Source of the DNA: Ornithinimicrobium sp. CNJ-824
Lineage (GTDB): Bacteria > Actinomycetota > Actinomycetes > Actinomycetales > Dermatophilaceae
Length of the DNA stretch: 64,000 bases
Reading direction: 5' to 3'
NCBI RefSeq assembly: GCF_001942405.1
Contig: NZ_MKKA01000004.1
Coordinates: 32,194 to 96,193, forward strand
Every line of letters begins with the position of its first letter. Within the stretch, counting starts at the first letter, position 1. Of the stretch, positions 1 to 8,855 are shown piece after piece. The position numbers were made by a program, and so were the translations under genes. A model generated the notes under the pieces. The model worked only from the letters and a program-made list of their open reading frames with translations, had not been told where the DNA came from and made no database searches.

Positions 1-696
1 CTCGGTCATGCCCAGCGCCTTGAGCAGCACGGTGACGCTCTGCTTGCGCTTGCGGTCCACGCGCACGCCGACCTGGTCACGCTTGTCGATCTCGAACTCC
101 AGCCAGGCGCCCCGGCTGGGGATCACCTTGGCGGAGAAGACGTCCTTGTCAGAGGTCTTGTCGAGGCTGCGCTCGAAGTAGACCCCCGGGGACCGGACGA
201 GCTGGGAGACGACGACCCGCTCGGTGCCGTTGACGATGAACGTGCCGCGCGGCGTCATGAGCGGGAAGTCGCCCATGAAGACCGTCTGGCTCTTGATCTC
301 GCCCGTGGAGTTGTTGATGAACTCCGCGGTCACGAAGAGCGGCGCGGAGTAGGTCATGTCCTTCTCCTGGCACTCCTCGACGGAGTACTTCTGCTCCTCG
401 AACCGGTGGTCGCGGAAGCTCAGCGACATGGAGCCGGAGAAGTCCTCGATCGGGGAGATCTCCTCGAAGATCTCCTCCAGACCGGAGGTGGTGGGGATGT
501 CGTCGCGCCCGTCGGCCTGGGCGGCGGCGACACGCGCCTGCCACGCCTCGTTGCCGAGCAGCCAGTCGAAGCTCTCGGTCTGGAGGGCGAGCAGGTCGGG
601 AACCTCGAGAGGCTCCCTGATCTTAGCGAAGCTCAGACGGCCGGAAGCCGTACGAGCGGTGGACACAGTCTTCTTCGCAGTGCGCGAGGCAGCCAA
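1..696 (-). CDS. rpoB: DNA-directed RNA polymerase beta subunit, N-terminal part
   Basis: Beta subunit of RNA polymerase, cut by the window edge; only the first 232 codons are present. The reading frame starts at a TTG codon (696) and gives an N-terminus rich in Ala/Thr/Lys, then the conserved beta-lobe sequence [10 protein letters not shown] and [32 protein letters not shown] and a region ending LLKALGMTE at base 1. The TTG is chosen because GGAAGGA lies 7 nt upstream and no ATG fits. It follows rplL after a gap of about 390 nt that holds a hairpin and a separate promoter, so rpoB can be transcribed both by read-through from rplJL and independently. No anomaly is seen in the visible part. 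Confidence 0.97.
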   Translation of the reverse strand, partial: MAASRTAKKTVSTARTASGRLSFAKIREPLEVPDLLALQTESFDWLLGNEAWQARVAAAQADGRDDIPTTSGLEEIFEEISPIEDFSGSMSLSFRDHRFEEQKYSVEECQEKDMTYSAPLFVTAEFINNSTGEIKSQTVFMGDFPLMTPRGTFIVNGTERVVVSQLVRSPGVYFERSLDKTSDKDVFSAKVIPSRGAWLEFEIDKRDQVGVRVDRKRKQSVTVLLKALGMTE

Positions 697-853
697 GGAT
701 TGGTCCTTCCACGGGCCTGGGGGCGGCTAGGTTCATCACGGCCAGGACCTGAGCCCCTCGCGGCACGTGCCGGACCGGGGTCGCATCGAGGGGCTCGACG
801 CGGGCAGCGGTCAGCGGTGGGCGGGAGACAGGTGCAGGGCAGCGCAAAGCGAC

Positions 854-883
854 AGCATACACGTCCAGGCACACGTCGTCCAA
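854..883 (-). promoter_or_regulatory. Predicted rpoB promoter
   Basis: On the minus strand a TTGGAC -35 box (883-878) and a TATGCT -10 box (859-854) preceded by TG are separated by 18 nt. Transcription would start near 847 and leave a leader of about 150 nt before the rpoB TTG. The rest of the 697-1085 gap holds the hairpin at 1056-1080 and no credible gene. Confidence 0.65.
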
Positions 884-1055
884 CCCCTGCGTGACCCCCC
901 ACCGCAGACGACGTCGTCGTGGCAGCAACTGTGCCCCTCCCGGGCACGTTCGTCAAGCGTGCGCGCCGCGCACGGGGCACGCGGCGCCGGGAACGCCGAA
1001 CGGGCGGGGCCGGACCAGCGTGCGCTGGTGCGACCCCGCCCGTGGCGGAGCATGT

Positions 1056-1080
1056 TCCCGGACGGTCGGACCGTCCGGGA
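1056..1080 (-). terminator. rplL-rpoB intergenic hairpin (partial terminator)
   Basis: A perfect inverted repeat with 12-bp arms (TCCCGGACGGTC and its complement) separated by one base sits 5 nt after the rplL stop. There is no U tract after it, so it is likely a processing or partial termination site that sets the ratio of ribosomal protein mRNA to rpoBC mRNA, as is known for this operon in other bacteria. Confidence 0.65.
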
Positions 1081-1085
1081 GGGGC

Positions 1086-1481
1086 TCACTTGAGGGTGAC
1101 GGTGGCGCCGGCGCCCTCGAGCTGCTCCTTGGCCTTCTCGGCAGCGTCCTTGTCGACCTTCTCCAGGACCGGCTTCGGGGCCCCGTCGACGAGGTCCTTG
1201 GCCTCCTTCAGGCCGAGGGAGGTCAGCGCGCGGACCTCCTTGATGACCTGGATCTTCTTGTCGCCCGCGGCCTCGAGGACGACGTCGAACTCGTCCTGCT
1301 CCTCGGCGGCGTCCGCGCCGTCGCCGCCGGCGGCGGCCGGCGCACCGGCGGCCGCGACGGCGACCGGGGCGGCAGCGGTGACCTCGAAGGTCTCCTCGAA
1401 GGCCTTGACGAACTCGGACAGCTCGATGAGGGTCATCTCCTTGAAGTGGTCAAGGAGCTCCTCGGTGCTCAGCTTCGCCAT
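1086..1481 (-). CDS. rplL: 50S ribosomal protein L7/L12
   Basis: Stalk protein L7/L12 of the large ribosomal subunit, which recruits translation GTPases. The 131-residue product has the N-terminal dimerisation domain ([16 protein letters not shown]), an Ala/Gly-rich hinge at about residues 36-55, and the C-terminal domain containing [24 protein letters not shown] and ending VTLK. ATG at 1481 is preceded by AGAAAGGA at good spacing; a longer in-frame extension is ignored because it runs into leader sequence. It follows rplJ by about 70 nt in the same operon. Length and sequence are typical. Confidence 0.98.
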   Translation of the reverse strand: MAKLSTEELLDHFKEMTLIELSEFVKAFEETFEVTAAAPVAVAAAGAPAAAGGDGADAAEEQDEFDVVLEAAGDKKIQVIKEVRALTSLGLKEAKDLVDGAPKPVLEKVDKDAAEKAKEQLEGAGATVTLK

Positions 1482-1551
1482 GATGGCGTCCTTTCTCTTG
1501 GTGCCGTGAGTGGCGTGTAGGGGTTGTGCGCTGACCGGACCGGGCGGTCGG

Positions 1552-2188
1552 TCAGCTCTCGTCGCCACCCTCGGCGACGTCGGTGGGCGCCTCGGCCGGA
1601 GCCTCGGCGGGAGTGTCCTCGGCCGCGGCCTCGGGTGCCTCGTCGGCAGGTGCCGACCCGGCGGTGGAACCGCCCTGCTCCTCGACCTTCGCCCGCAGCG
1701 CGTCGACGACCCGGGCGGTCTGCGACAGCGGTGCGGCGAAGAGGGAGGCGGCCTTGCTCAGGTTCGCCTTCATGCGCCCGCGAGCTTGGCCAGCAGGACC
1801 TCGCGGGACTCCAGGTCCGCGAGCTGGGTGATCTCCTCGGGGGACAACGGCTTGCCGTCGAGCACCCCCGCCTTGATGACCAGGGCCGGGTTGGCCTTGG
1901 TGAAGTCACGCAGACCCTTGGCGACCGCGACCGGGTCGCCCTCCACGAAGGCGATCGCGGTGGGGCCGACCAGGTGCTCGTCGAGTCCCTCGATCCCGGC
2001 CTCGGCGGCTGCCCGCTTGGTCAGCGTGTTCTTCACCACGGCGTAGGTGGCGTGCTCGCGCATGGAACCGCGGAGCTCGGTGAGCTGGCTCACCGTCAGT
2101 CCGCGGTAGTTCGTCAGCACGGCCGCACCGGAGCTGCGGAACTTCTCCGTCAGCTCGGCAATGGCTGCGGCCTTCTCGGGCGTCGCAT
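1552..2188 (-). CDS. rplJ: 50S ribosomal protein L10 (two apparent frameshifts)
   Basis: L10 anchors L7/L12 to 23S rRNA and represses its own operon. The protein is recognisable from [16 protein letters not shown] through [43 protein letters not shown] to [18 protein letters not shown] and an acidic, Ala-rich tail. The frame is broken twice by one missing base: just after the start codon (ATGCGACG where ATGGCGACG is expected, near 2185) and near 1774 (GGCGCATGAAG where GGCGCCATGAAG is expected). The ATG at 2188 has an excellent GAAGGAGG site. As L10 is essential in most bacteria and both lesions are in GG or CC runs, these are probably sequence errors. Otherwise normal in length, about 210 residues. 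Confidence 0.9.
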
Positions 2189-2194
2189 GGTGGC

Positions 2195-2330
2195 CTCCTT
2201 CGTCACGTGGTGCCGGCTACCCCCGGGCCGCACGACAGGAGCCCCGGCGCAGGCGCGCACGGGGCTCGGACGCTGCAGGGGCGACCTGGGGTCGCGCCGC
2301 TGAGCGAGGCTCGCTACACATCCTGCGCTG
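2195..2330 (-). ncRNA. Candidate L10 leader (autoregulatory 5' leader of rplJL)
   Basis: The transcript ahead of rplJ can fold a hairpin with 8-bp arms GAGCCCCG/CGGGGCTC (2267-2260 with 2246-2239) next to other GC-rich stems and the ribosome site. In many bacteria this position holds the L10(L12)4 binding leader. I assign it from position and the visible stem; the conserved kink-turn was not verified. The remaining bases to 2494 hold only putative promoters of the divergent genes. Confidence 0.45.
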
Positions 2331-2494
2331 GTCGCTCCGACGTGGAGGCCTTCGGTCGGTGCACCGTGGCTGCTCTCGTCGAGCTCCGGGCACACCGACG
2401 ACCGGCGGTCATGGGTATGGAGCAAGCGTACGGCACCCCGGGGCGGGGGCCCAAATCCGGCCCCGGGCCGTCCGCCACCTGTCAGGCTGGTGGC

Positions 2495-3454
2495 ATGACC
2501 TCCGGCATCACCGACGTCCCCGGCGTGCGCGTGGCCCACGTGACGCTGAGCCAGGACGCACCGGTCGTGCGGACCGGGGTGACCTGCGTCCTTCCCCACC
2601 ACCGCGACCTCCTCGCCCACCCGGTCCCCGCGGCGGTCCACGTGGTCAACGGATACGGCAAGCCCGTGGGGCTGAGCCAGGTCGTCGAGCTGGGTGAGCT
2701 CGAGGCTCCCGTGCTGCTGACCGGGACGCTGGCCGTGGGCGCGGTCCACGAGGGCGCGGTGCGCGAGCTGCTGGGACGCCACCCGGACCTCGGGCGTCCG
2801 GCGACCGTCAACCCGGTGGTCCTGGAGTGCAACGACGGGCGGCTCCACGACGCGCGCACCCTGGCGGTACGGCCGGCCCACGCGGAGGCCGCGGTCCGCG
2901 CCGCACGGACGGCCGGCGAGGGGCACCCGGTCGGGCAGGGCGCCGTCGGGGCGGGCACCGGGATGGTCGCCTTCGGCTGGAAGGGCGGCATCGGCACCGC
3001 CTCGGTGCCGGTGCAGGACGACGGCGGTGTCCGCGCGACGCTCGGCGCCCTGGTGCTGACCAACATGGGTCGGCCGGAGGACCTCGTCGTGCACGGACGA
3101 CGGGTCGGCGCCCGGGGCGGGGAGCCGGTCGCCGGCCCCGCCGACGGGTCCGTCGTGGTCCTGCTGGCCACGGACGCCCGGCTCGACGCCCGGCAGCTGG
3201 GCCGCCTGGCCCGCCGGGCGCAGAACGGGCTGGCCCGCACCGGGGTGCCGACGGCGCACGGGTCCGGCGAGTTCGTCCTCGCCTGGAGCACCGGCTCGAC
3301 GACCGACGCGCCCCGACGGGACGGAGGCTGGCTCACGCCCTGGTTCGACGCCGTCGCCGAGGTCGTCGAGGAGGCCGTCCTGAGCTCGCTGCGGCACGCC
3401 TGCGCGACCACCGGCCTGGACGGGCTCGTCGCGGACCGCTGCCCGCACGTGTGA
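2495..3454 (+). CDS. P1 family (DmpA/S58-type) peptidase
   Basis: Member of the P1/DmpA family of self-processing N-terminal nucleophile hydrolases, known as aminopeptidases acting on D-amino acid amides or beta-peptides. The 319-residue product opens with GITDVPGVRVAHVTL, has the Asn-rich pocket motif VNPVVLECNDG and VGAGTGMVAFGWKGGIGTAS. The predicted cleavage site and nucleophile is Ser219 in DGSVVVLLATDA; autocleavage before it would give alpha and beta chains. ATG at 2495 is the first codon that gives the family N-terminus; longer in-frame extension lies in promoter DNA. It is divergent from rplJL and not in an operon. Substrate cannot be predicted. Confidence 0.88.
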   Translation: MTSGITDVPGVRVAHVTLSQDAPVVRTGVTCVLPHHRDLLAHPVPAAVHVVNGYGKPVGLSQVVELGELEAPVLLTGTLAVGAVHEGAVRELLGRHPDLGRPATVNPVVLECNDGRLHDARTLAVRPAHAEAAVRAARTAGEGHPVGQGAVGAGTGMVAFGWKGGIGTASVPVQDDGGVRATLGALVLTNMGRPEDLVVHGRRVGARGGEPVAGPADGSVVVLLATDARLDARQLGRLARRAQNGLARTGVPTAHGSGEFVLAWSTGSTTDAPRRDGGWLTPWFDAVAEVVEEAVLSSLRHACATTGLDGLVADRCPHV

Positions 3455-3514
3455 GCAGCCCGGTCGGAACCGGCTCGGCGAGGATCCGGCCCGCGCGGCG
3501 TCCCCCGGGGGACC

Positions 3515-4921
3515 TCAGGCCTGCCGGCCGGAGACCTCCGGCAGGCGCCAGGACACCACGGCGCCGACGAGCCCGAGCACGGCCAGGAAGACCAGCGCCG
3601 GCACCTCCCCCAGGGTGGCCAGCCCGGCGCTGACCGCCCCGGTCACCAGCAGGATCACCCCCATCGCGGTGTTGGCCGTGGCCACGTAGCGCGTGCGCAG
3701 GTCCCCCTCGGCCATGTCGACCACGTAGGTCTTGCGGGCCACCCGTACCCCCACGTGGACGAGGCTGATGACGAGGTAGCCGCCGACCAGCGTCGGCAGC
3801 ACGAGCCCGTCGGCCCCGGCGACCACAACGGCGACCACGAGCAGCACGACCAGCGAGGCCGCCACGGCCCCGACGGTCATCACGAGCCGGCTGGACCGGT
3901 CGGCCAGGCGCCCGAAGACCCGGCCGCCGACGACGGAGGCGACGCCCTGGGCGATGACGAACGCGCCCAGGCCGGCCAGCCAGGAGGTGCCCCGGTCCGC
4001 GGCCAGGGTCACGAGGAACGGCGGGGCCAGGGCGGAGACCAGCAGGAGCGCCCGGGCGGTGACGAACCAGCGGAAGTCGCGGTCGGTGCGCAGCAGGTCC
4101 AGCGTGTCCCGCACCCACGAGGCCCGGCCGTCGCCGCCGTCCTCCTCCTCGCCGGACCGTCCACCCGCCGCCCGGGCCCGTCCGTCGGTCCGCTCCGGGA
4201 TCCCGGCGTAGACCACGACCCCGACGAACCAGGTCAGGGCCGCCCCGACGAGCAGGCCCGCCAGGACGGCGACGTCCAGGTCCTGGCCCAGCCGCTGGAG
4301 CACGACGCCCAGGAGCACGGCCACGACCCCGGAGACCGCGGTGGCGATGCCCGTCACCTGGCCGCGCTGGCCCTTGGGGACGGCCCGCCCCTGGACGTCC
4401 TTGGACGCCATCGAGCACAACGCCCGGGAGAGCGCGAAGACCGCCAGGGCGGCGACGACGAGCACGCCCGCGAGCAGCCCGTCGGCGAGCGCGGCGGCGG
4501 CGGCCATCCCGAGCGTGGCCACTCCCTGACCGGTCGCGCCGACCATCCACACCCGGGTGCGTCGGGGCGCCTTCAGCACCCACGGGGTCAGGGCCGCCTG
4601 GGGCAGCATCGAGCCGGACTCGCGGACGGGGACGAGCAGGCCCACAAGGGCCGCCGGCGCCCCGAGGAGCGAGAGCAGCCAGGGCAGCACGGTCTTGGCG
4701 TTGACCACCTGGTCGCCGGCGCTCTGCAGGGCGTTGGCGGTGATGAGCCGCAGGCCCCCGGCGGCGACCCGCTGCGGACCACCCAGCGCGTCCTCGGCCT
4801 CCCGGTCAGCCGTGACCAGCCGGTGGTACCAGCGCACGGAGGCCGGCTCCTGCTCCGCGGGTCCCCGGCCGGGCGGGGTGGTCCCCCCGGCGGGCGGGTC
4901 CGTCCCGCTGCGGTGGTTCAC
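3515..4921 (-). CDS. MFS transporter
   Basis: Major facilitator superfamily membrane protein of 468 residues with about 12 hydrophobic segments. A cytoplasmic loop rich in Arg/Gly/Asp/Glu (RAAGGRSGEEEDGGDGRA) separates the two six-helix halves. The N-terminal tail of about 60 residues is polar. The GTG start at 4921 overlaps the stop codon of the upstream alarmone synthetase gene in a GTGA, so the two are translationally coupled. The C-terminal half contains GRVFGRLADRSSRLV, an MFS loop signature. I cannot assign a substrate. Coupling to a (p)ppGpp synthetase gene is unusual and may reflect shared expression rather than function. Confidence 0.88.
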   Translation of the reverse strand: MNHRSGTDPPAGGTTPPGRGPAEQEPASVRWYHRLVTADREAEDALGGPQRVAAGGLRLITANALQSAGDQVVNAKTVLPWLLSLLGAPAALVGLLVPVRESGSMLPQAALTPWVLKAPRRTRVWMVGATGQGVATLGMAAAAALADGLLAGVLVVAALAVFALSRALCSMASKDVQGRAVPKGQRGQVTGIATAVSGVVAVLLGVVLQRLGQDLDVAVLAGLLVGAALTWFVGVVVYAGIPERTDGRARAAGGRSGEEEDGGDGRASWVRDTLDLLRTDRDFRWFVTARALLLVSALAPPFLVTLAADRGTSWLAGLGAFVIAQGVASVVGGRVFGRLADRSSRLVMTVGAVAASLVVLLVVAVVVAGADGLVLPTLVGGYLVISLVHVGVRVARKTYVVDMAEGDLRTRYVATANTAMGVILLVTGAVSAGLATLGEVPALVFLAVLGLVGAVVSWRLPEVSGRQA

Positions 4922-5943
4922 GGCCTGCCTCCCGGCTCGACCCCCGCCGCCCGCAGGGTGGCCAGCCGCTCGCGCAGCTGCTCGACCCGGTGGGCGTTGC
5001 CGTGCAGCCCGAGGTAGTCGCCGCCGTGCAGGCTCAGCAGCGCGTCGTCCAGGCGGCGGACGGCGGCCGGCGGGTAGCGGTAGCCCATCGCCTCGTTCAC
5101 CGCGGTGGTGTCCACGGTCGAGAGCTGGGTGCCCAGCTCGTCCAGGGAGGTGATCCCCAGCTCCAGGAGCAGCCCCGAGATCCAGCCGTAGTGCTCCGTG
5201 CGCGACCACCCCGCCCCGGGGAAGCGGCCGGCGAGGAAGGTGGCCAGGTCCTGGGCCCCGATCCGGGGGTCGTCCCCGTCCGGCTCGGCCGGGACCGCAG
5301 GCATCGCCTGGAGCCGGTCGCGGATGGCCGAGAACTCCCGGTCCGCCAGCTCCAGCAGCCCGGCGGCCAGCGTGAACCGGCGGTTCAGGTCCGAGGCGTG
5401 CTCCACCGGCACCGTCCCCTTGTAGCGGATGTCGTGCTCGAACTCGGCCCAGGCGTGCTGCAGCACCGTCCGCACCTGGACCGAGGCGGCGTAGGGCCGG
5501 AGCAGCTCACGCTCGGGCGTCAGGGAACGTGAGGCGTCGACGGCGACGAGCAGGTGCCGGCTGGCGTAGCCGAAGGCGCCCTGGTCGGCGGTCTCCCGAC
5601 CCATGTCGCGGTCCTCGAGCACGGCCAGCGAGGAGGCCAGCAGCTCGGCGACGATCTCGACGTCGTCCCGCACGTAGGTGATGACCCGCAGCCCGATCTG
5701 GTCGGTGATCTCGGCGAGCGGCCGCAGGAAGACGGGGCGACCGTCCCGGGTGCGGCCGGCCTTGGCGGCGAAGGACTGCACGCTCTTGGTCCGGCCGGAG
5801 ACCGACAGGTAGTTGACCCCCGCGTCGTCGAGCAGGTCGGTCACCAGCCGGACGAACCCCTGCGTGGCCACCTCCAGCTCCGGCAGTCGGGCGACGTAGG
5901 CGTCCACGGCGGCCCGCAGGTCCTGGGGGTCGCGTCCGCTCAT
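4918..5943 (-). CDS. RelA/SpoT-domain GTP pyrophosphokinase (small alarmone synthetase)
   Basis: Predicted (p)ppGpp synthetase without the HD hydrolase domain or the C-terminal ACT/TGS part of long RSH proteins. The synthetase core is visible: SVSGRTKSVQSFAAKAGR, ITDQIGLRVITYVRDDV and ASVQVRTVLQHAWAEFEHD followed by IRYK, all diagnostic of the family. A C-terminal region of about 130 residues of unclear fold follows, with LFLSLHGG-like helices. Of two close ATG codons I use 5943 because GGCAGGA is at better spacing than for 5952; the difference is three residues. It forms a two-gene unit with the MFS gene. Total about 341 residues, longer than the smallest synthetases. Confidence 0.85.
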   Translation of the reverse strand: MSGRDPQDLRAAVDAYVARLPELEVATQGFVRLVTDLLDDAGVNYLSVSGRTKSVQSFAAKAGRTRDGRPVFLRPLAEITDQIGLRVITYVRDDVEIVAELLASSLAVLEDRDMGRETADQGAFGYASRHLLVAVDASRSLTPERELLRPYAASVQVRTVLQHAWAEFEHDIRYKGTVPVEHASDLNRRFTLAAGLLELADREFSAIRDRLQAMPAVPAEPDGDDPRIGAQDLATFLAGRFPGAGWSRTEHYGWISGLLLELGITSLDELGTQLSTVDTTAVNEAMGYRYPPAAVRRLDDALLSLHGGDYLGLHGNAHRVEQLRERLATLRAAGVEPGGRP

Positions 5944-5989
5944 GGGCCCCATCCTGCCGCACCGGTCCGTGCACCCGTCGCGGCGACCC

Positions 5990-6033
5990 GCGTCCGGGAT
6001 CGAGCCCGCGTCCGGGATCGAGCCCGCGTCCGG
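5990..6033. repeat. Short tandem repeat, 18-bp unit, 2.4 copies
   Basis: The unit GCGTCCGGGATCGAGCCC occurs twice head to tail at 5990-6007 and 6008-6025, followed by eight bases of a third copy. It lies between the alarmone synthetase start and the rplA terminator. It has no coding potential of its own and may affect the promoter of the alarmone gene. Confidence 0.8.
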
Positions 6034-6074
6034 CGGCGTGGGCGGGACTCCCCCGGCACCCGCCGCGGACGCGC

Positions 6075-6109
6075 CGGGGCCCGGGGAGCAGCGCGCTCCC
6101 CGGGCCCCG
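6075..6109 (-). terminator. Terminator of the secE-nusG-rplKA operon
   Basis: Perfect 15-bp arms (CGGGGCCCGGGGAGC and its complement, 6109-6095 with 6089-6075) around a 5-nt loop, starting 33 nt after the rplA stop. There is no U run, which is common for actinobacterial terminators. Confidence 0.8.
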
Positions 6110-6141
6110 GGACGTCGTGGCCGGTCGTCACCGGCCGGTGC

Positions 6142-6852
6142 TCACTCGCCGTCGGTGGCCGTGCTGCCCACGCGCGAGGGGTCGACCGGGATGCCCGGGC
6201 CCATCGTGGTGGCCACGGTCGCCTTGGTGACGTAGCGGCCCTTGGAGCTGGACGGCTTGAGTCGCAGCACCTCGTCGATGGCGGCGCCGTAGTTCTGCAC
6301 GAGCGCGGCCTCGTCGAAGGAGACCTTGCCGATGATGAAGTGCAGGTTGGCGTGCTTGTCCACGCGGAACTCGATCTTGCCGCCCTTGATCTCGGTCACG
6401 GCCTTGGCGGTGTCCATCGTCACGGTGCCGGTCTTGGGGTTCGGCATCAGGCCGCGGGGACCCAGCACCTTGCCCAGCCGACCGACCTTGCCCATGAGGT
6501 CGGGGGTGGCAACGACCGCGTCGAAGTCGGTCCAGCCGCCAGCGATCTTCTCGATCATGTCGTCGGACCCGACGAAGTCCGCCCCGGCCTCGCGGGCGGC
6601 CTCGGCCTTGTCCCCGTTGGCGATGACCAGGACCCGGGCGGTCTTGCCGGTGCCGTTGGGCAGGTTCACCGTGCCACGGACCAGCTGGTCGGCCTTGCGC
6701 GGGTCGACGCCCAGGCGCAGGGCGACCTCGATGGTCGCGTCGTACTTCGTGGTCGCGGTCTCCTTGGCGAGACGGACGGCCTCGACCGGGGTGTAGAGCC
6801 GGCCGTCCTCGATCTTCTCGGCGGCGGCCAGGTAGGCCTTGCTGCGCTTCAT
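6142..6852 (-). CDS. rplA: 50S ribosomal protein L1
   Basis: L1 binds 23S rRNA at the mobile L1 stalk and assists release of E-site tRNA. The 236-residue product begins [14 protein letters not shown] and includes the conserved [12 protein letters not shown], the domain II segment [19 protein letters not shown] and [15 protein letters not shown], followed by a C-terminal [11 protein letters not shown] at 6852 has AAGGAG at good spacing. It follows rplK by 70 nt and is the last gene of the operon before the hairpin. Nothing unusual. Confidence 0.98.
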   Translation of the reverse strand: MKRSKAYLAAAEKIEDGRLYTPVEAVRLAKETATTKYDATIEVALRLGVDPRKADQLVRGTVNLPNGTGKTARVLVIANGDKAEAAREAGADFVGSDDMIEKIAGGWTDFDAVVATPDLMGKVGRLGKVLGPRGLMPNPKTGTVTMDTAKAVTEIKGGKIEFRVDKHANLHFIIGKVSFDEAALVQNYGAAIDEVLRLKPSSSKGRYVTKATVATTMGPGIPVDPSRVGSTATDGE

Positions 6853-6922
6853 GCGAACTCCTTGGTGGTGGTGGGAGCTGTGGTCGGACGGGCCGCGCGA
6901 GACCCTGCCACAGGAAGGTCGG

Positions 6923-7351
6923 TCACTGGACGGTGACGCCCATCGACCGGGCGGTGCCGGCGATGATCCTCTTGGCCATCTCGATGTCGGTGGCGTTGAG
7001 GTCCTGCATCTTCATCTCGGCGATCTCGGTCAGCTGGGCGTCCGAGATGCTGGCGACCTTGGTCTTGTGCGGCTCGCCGGAGCCCTTGGGCACACCGGCG
7101 GCCTTCTTGATCAGCTCGGCGGCCGGCGGGGTCTTGGTCACGAAGGTGAACGAGCGGTCCTCGTACACCGTGATCTCGACCGGGATGACGTTGCCGCGCT
7201 GGGACTCCGTCGCGGCGTTGTACGCCTTGACGAACTCCATGATGTTGACACCGTGCTGGCCCAGCGCGGGGCCGACGGGGGGCGCGGGGGTGGCCGCACC
7301 GGCCTGGATCTGCAGCTTGATGAAGCCGGAGACCTTCTTCTTGGGGGGCAT
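6923..7351 (-). CDS. rplK: 50S ribosomal protein L11
   Basis: L11 forms the GTPase-associated centre with 23S rRNA and is the target site region of thiostrepton and of RelA activation. The 142-residue protein starts [18 protein letters not shown], has the proline-rich [19 protein letters not shown] and the RNA-binding C-terminal domain with [23 protein letters not shown] at 7351 is preceded by AAGGAGAGG. It lies between nusG and rplA in the conserved order. Confidence 0.98.
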   Translation of the reverse strand: MPPKKKVSGFIKLQIQAGAATPAPPVGPALGQHGVNIMEFVKAYNAATESQRGNVIPVEITVYEDRSFTFVTKTPPAAELIKKAAGVPKGSGEPHKTKVASISDAQLTEIAEMKMQDLNATDIEMAKRIIAGTARSMGVTVQ

Positions 7352-7443
7352 GTGCCTCTCCTTGGGGGTCGTGGGCCGACGCCGTGGGCGATGACCCGGT
7401 TGCATGCCCGGCGCCGGTCGGCGTCGGGCGGAGGTCGCAGCGG

Positions 7444-8289
7444 CTAGAGCTTGGCGACCTGGTTGAAGGACAGCTCGACCGGGGTCTCGCGGCCGAAGAT
7501 GGACACGAGCACCTTGAGCTTGTTGCTCTCGGGGATGATCTCGGAGATCGTCGCCGGCAGGGTCTCGAAGGGCCCTTCCATGACGGTGACGGACTCGCCG
7601 ACCTCGAAGTCCACCGGGGTGCCGGTCGCGGCACCGCCCGCAGCGGCGCCGGAGGCGGCTGCGCCGGAGGCGCCGGCGGTCCCGCCTGCCGAGGGGGTCT
7701 CGAAGGTGGGCGCCAGCATGGAGACGACCTCGTCGATGCTCAGCGGCACCGGCTGGTGGGCGTTGCCGACGAAGCCGGTGACGCCCGGCGTGTGCCGCAC
7801 GGCGCCCCAGGACTCGTCGGTGAGGTCCATCCGGACCAGCACGTAGCCGGGCATCCGCACGCGGCGCACCTGCTTGCGCTGGCCGTTCTTGATCTCGGTG
7901 ACCTCCTCCATGGGGACCTCCACCTCGAAGATGTAGTCCTCCATGTTGAGGCTGGTGATCCGGGTCTCGAGGTTGTGCTTGACCCGGTTCTCGTAGCCGG
8001 CGTAGGAGTGCACGACGTACCAGTCGCCGAACTTGCCCCGCAGGACGGACTTGAACTCCTCCAGCGGGTCGGCCGGTTCGTCGTCGGCGACCTCCGCGTC
8101 GTCGGCGGCGTCCTCGTCCTCGACGGTCTGCGGGTCCTCCTCGGCGGTCTGGGGGTCGTCCTCGGCGTCGTCGAAGCGCTCGGCCGCCGCCAGGTCGGCC
8201 TCCTGCACGGACTGCTCGGCGCTGCCCTCGTCGACGGAGGGGTCGCCGGCGCCCAGGCGGACGTCGGTCTCGGGGGTCTGCTCGGCCAT
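7444..8289 (-). CDS. nusG: Transcription termination/antitermination factor NusG
   Basis: NusG binds RNA polymerase and links it to Rho or the ribosome. The 281-residue protein has an acidic, low-complexity N-terminal extension of about 85 residues, the NGN domain ([46 protein letters not shown]) and a C-terminal KOW domain ([21 protein letters not shown] to [17 protein letters not shown]). Between NGN and KOW there is an extra Ala/Gly/Ser-rich linker of about 30 residues, longer than in most NusG proteins. The long acidic N-terminus is common in actinobacteria. ATG at 8289; secE is about 70 nt upstream. Confidence 0.97.
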   Translation of the reverse strand: MAEQTPETDVRLGAGDPSVDEGSAEQSVQEADLAAAERFDDAEDDPQTAEEDPQTVEDEDAADDAEVADDEPADPLEEFKSVLRGKFGDWYVVHSYAGYENRVKHNLETRITSLNMEDYIFEVEVPMEEVTEIKNGQRKQVRRVRMPGYVLVRMDLTDESWGAVRHTPGVTGFVGNAHQPVPLSIDEVVSMLAPTFETPSAGGTAGASGAAASGAAAGGAATGTPVDFEVGESVTVMEGPFETLPATISEIIPESNKLKVLVSIFGRETPVELSFNQVAKL

Positions 8290-8357
8290 GCCCTACTTCC
8301 TCATACGGTGTCGTCGTCGCGACCACGGTCGCGGCGCGGGTGCTCGGGTGCTGCTGG

Positions 8358-8606
8358 TCAGGAGGCGAACACGACGCCCATCAGCCAGCGGAAGATCTGG
8401 TCCAGGCCGAACACGTAGCCCATGACCGCCGCGACGAAGACGAGCACCACGATGGTGTAGGTGATCAGCTCCTGCCGCGTCGGCTGGACGACCTTGCGCA
8501 GCTCGGCCAGAACCTGCTCGACGAAGGACGACGGGCGGGCAGGCTGACCGGTGCCGGTCGGGCCGCCACGCGCGACACCCTCGGTGTCGTGGGCCGGGTT
8601 CGCCAC
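8358..8606 (-). CDS. secE: Preprotein translocase subunit SecE
   Basis: Small essential subunit of the SecYEG channel. The 82-residue product has a polar N-terminus, the conserved amphipathic segment [20 protein letters not shown] and one transmembrane helix ([20 protein letters not shown]). The GTG at 8606 is chosen because GAGGAGAGG lies just upstream and the tRNA-Trp gene ends only about 70 nt away. Co-transcription with tRNA-Trp, nusG, rplK and rplA is expected. Confidence 0.95.
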   Translation of the reverse strand: MANPAHDTEGVARGGPTGTGQPARPSSFVEQVLAELRKVVQPTRQELITYTIVVLVFVAAVMGYVFGLDQIFRWLMGVVFAS

Positions 8607-8674
8607 GGATCGCCTCTCCTCGTGCTGTAGATGATGCGCGGCCGGCGTCCGGACCTCGGACCCGACCGCTCGCG

Positions 8675-8747
8675 CAGGGCATGAGGGACTCGAACCCCCA
8701 ACCGCCGGTTTTGGAGACCGGTGCTCTACCAATTGAGCTAATGCCCT
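8675..8747 (-). tRNA. tRNA-Trp (CCA anticodon)
   Basis: A 73-nt cloverleaf with acceptor arm AGGGCAT/ATGCCCT, D arm, anticodon loop CTCCAAA giving anticodon CCA, and a GGTTCGAGTCC T arm. The 3' CCA is not encoded. Its place ahead of secE-nusG is conserved in many bacteria. Confidence 0.96.
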
Positions 8748-8816
8748 TCACCGGGTGCGCTGCGCCGACCGCCGCGGGGTGGCAGGCTGGCGCACGGTGC
8801 GAACACCCGAACAGGC

Positions 8817-8845
8817 AGTCTACGTGAGCCCCTCCCCAGGTGCAA
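8817..8845 (-). promoter_or_regulatory. Promoter of the tRNA-Trp-secE-nusG-rplKA operon
   Basis: TTGCAC (8845-8840) and TAGACT (8822-8817) on the minus strand with 17-nt spacing, about 70 nt before tRNA-Trp. It overlaps the 5' region of the divergent aminotransferase gene, so the two promoters may interfere. Confidence 0.7.
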
Positions 8846-8855
8846 AGATGGGCGG

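Noticed and set aside
1552..2188. Programmed frameshifting or pseudogene status of rplJ
   Set aside because: Two shifts in one ribosomal gene, one directly after the start codon, with no slippery site; sequence error is simpler.
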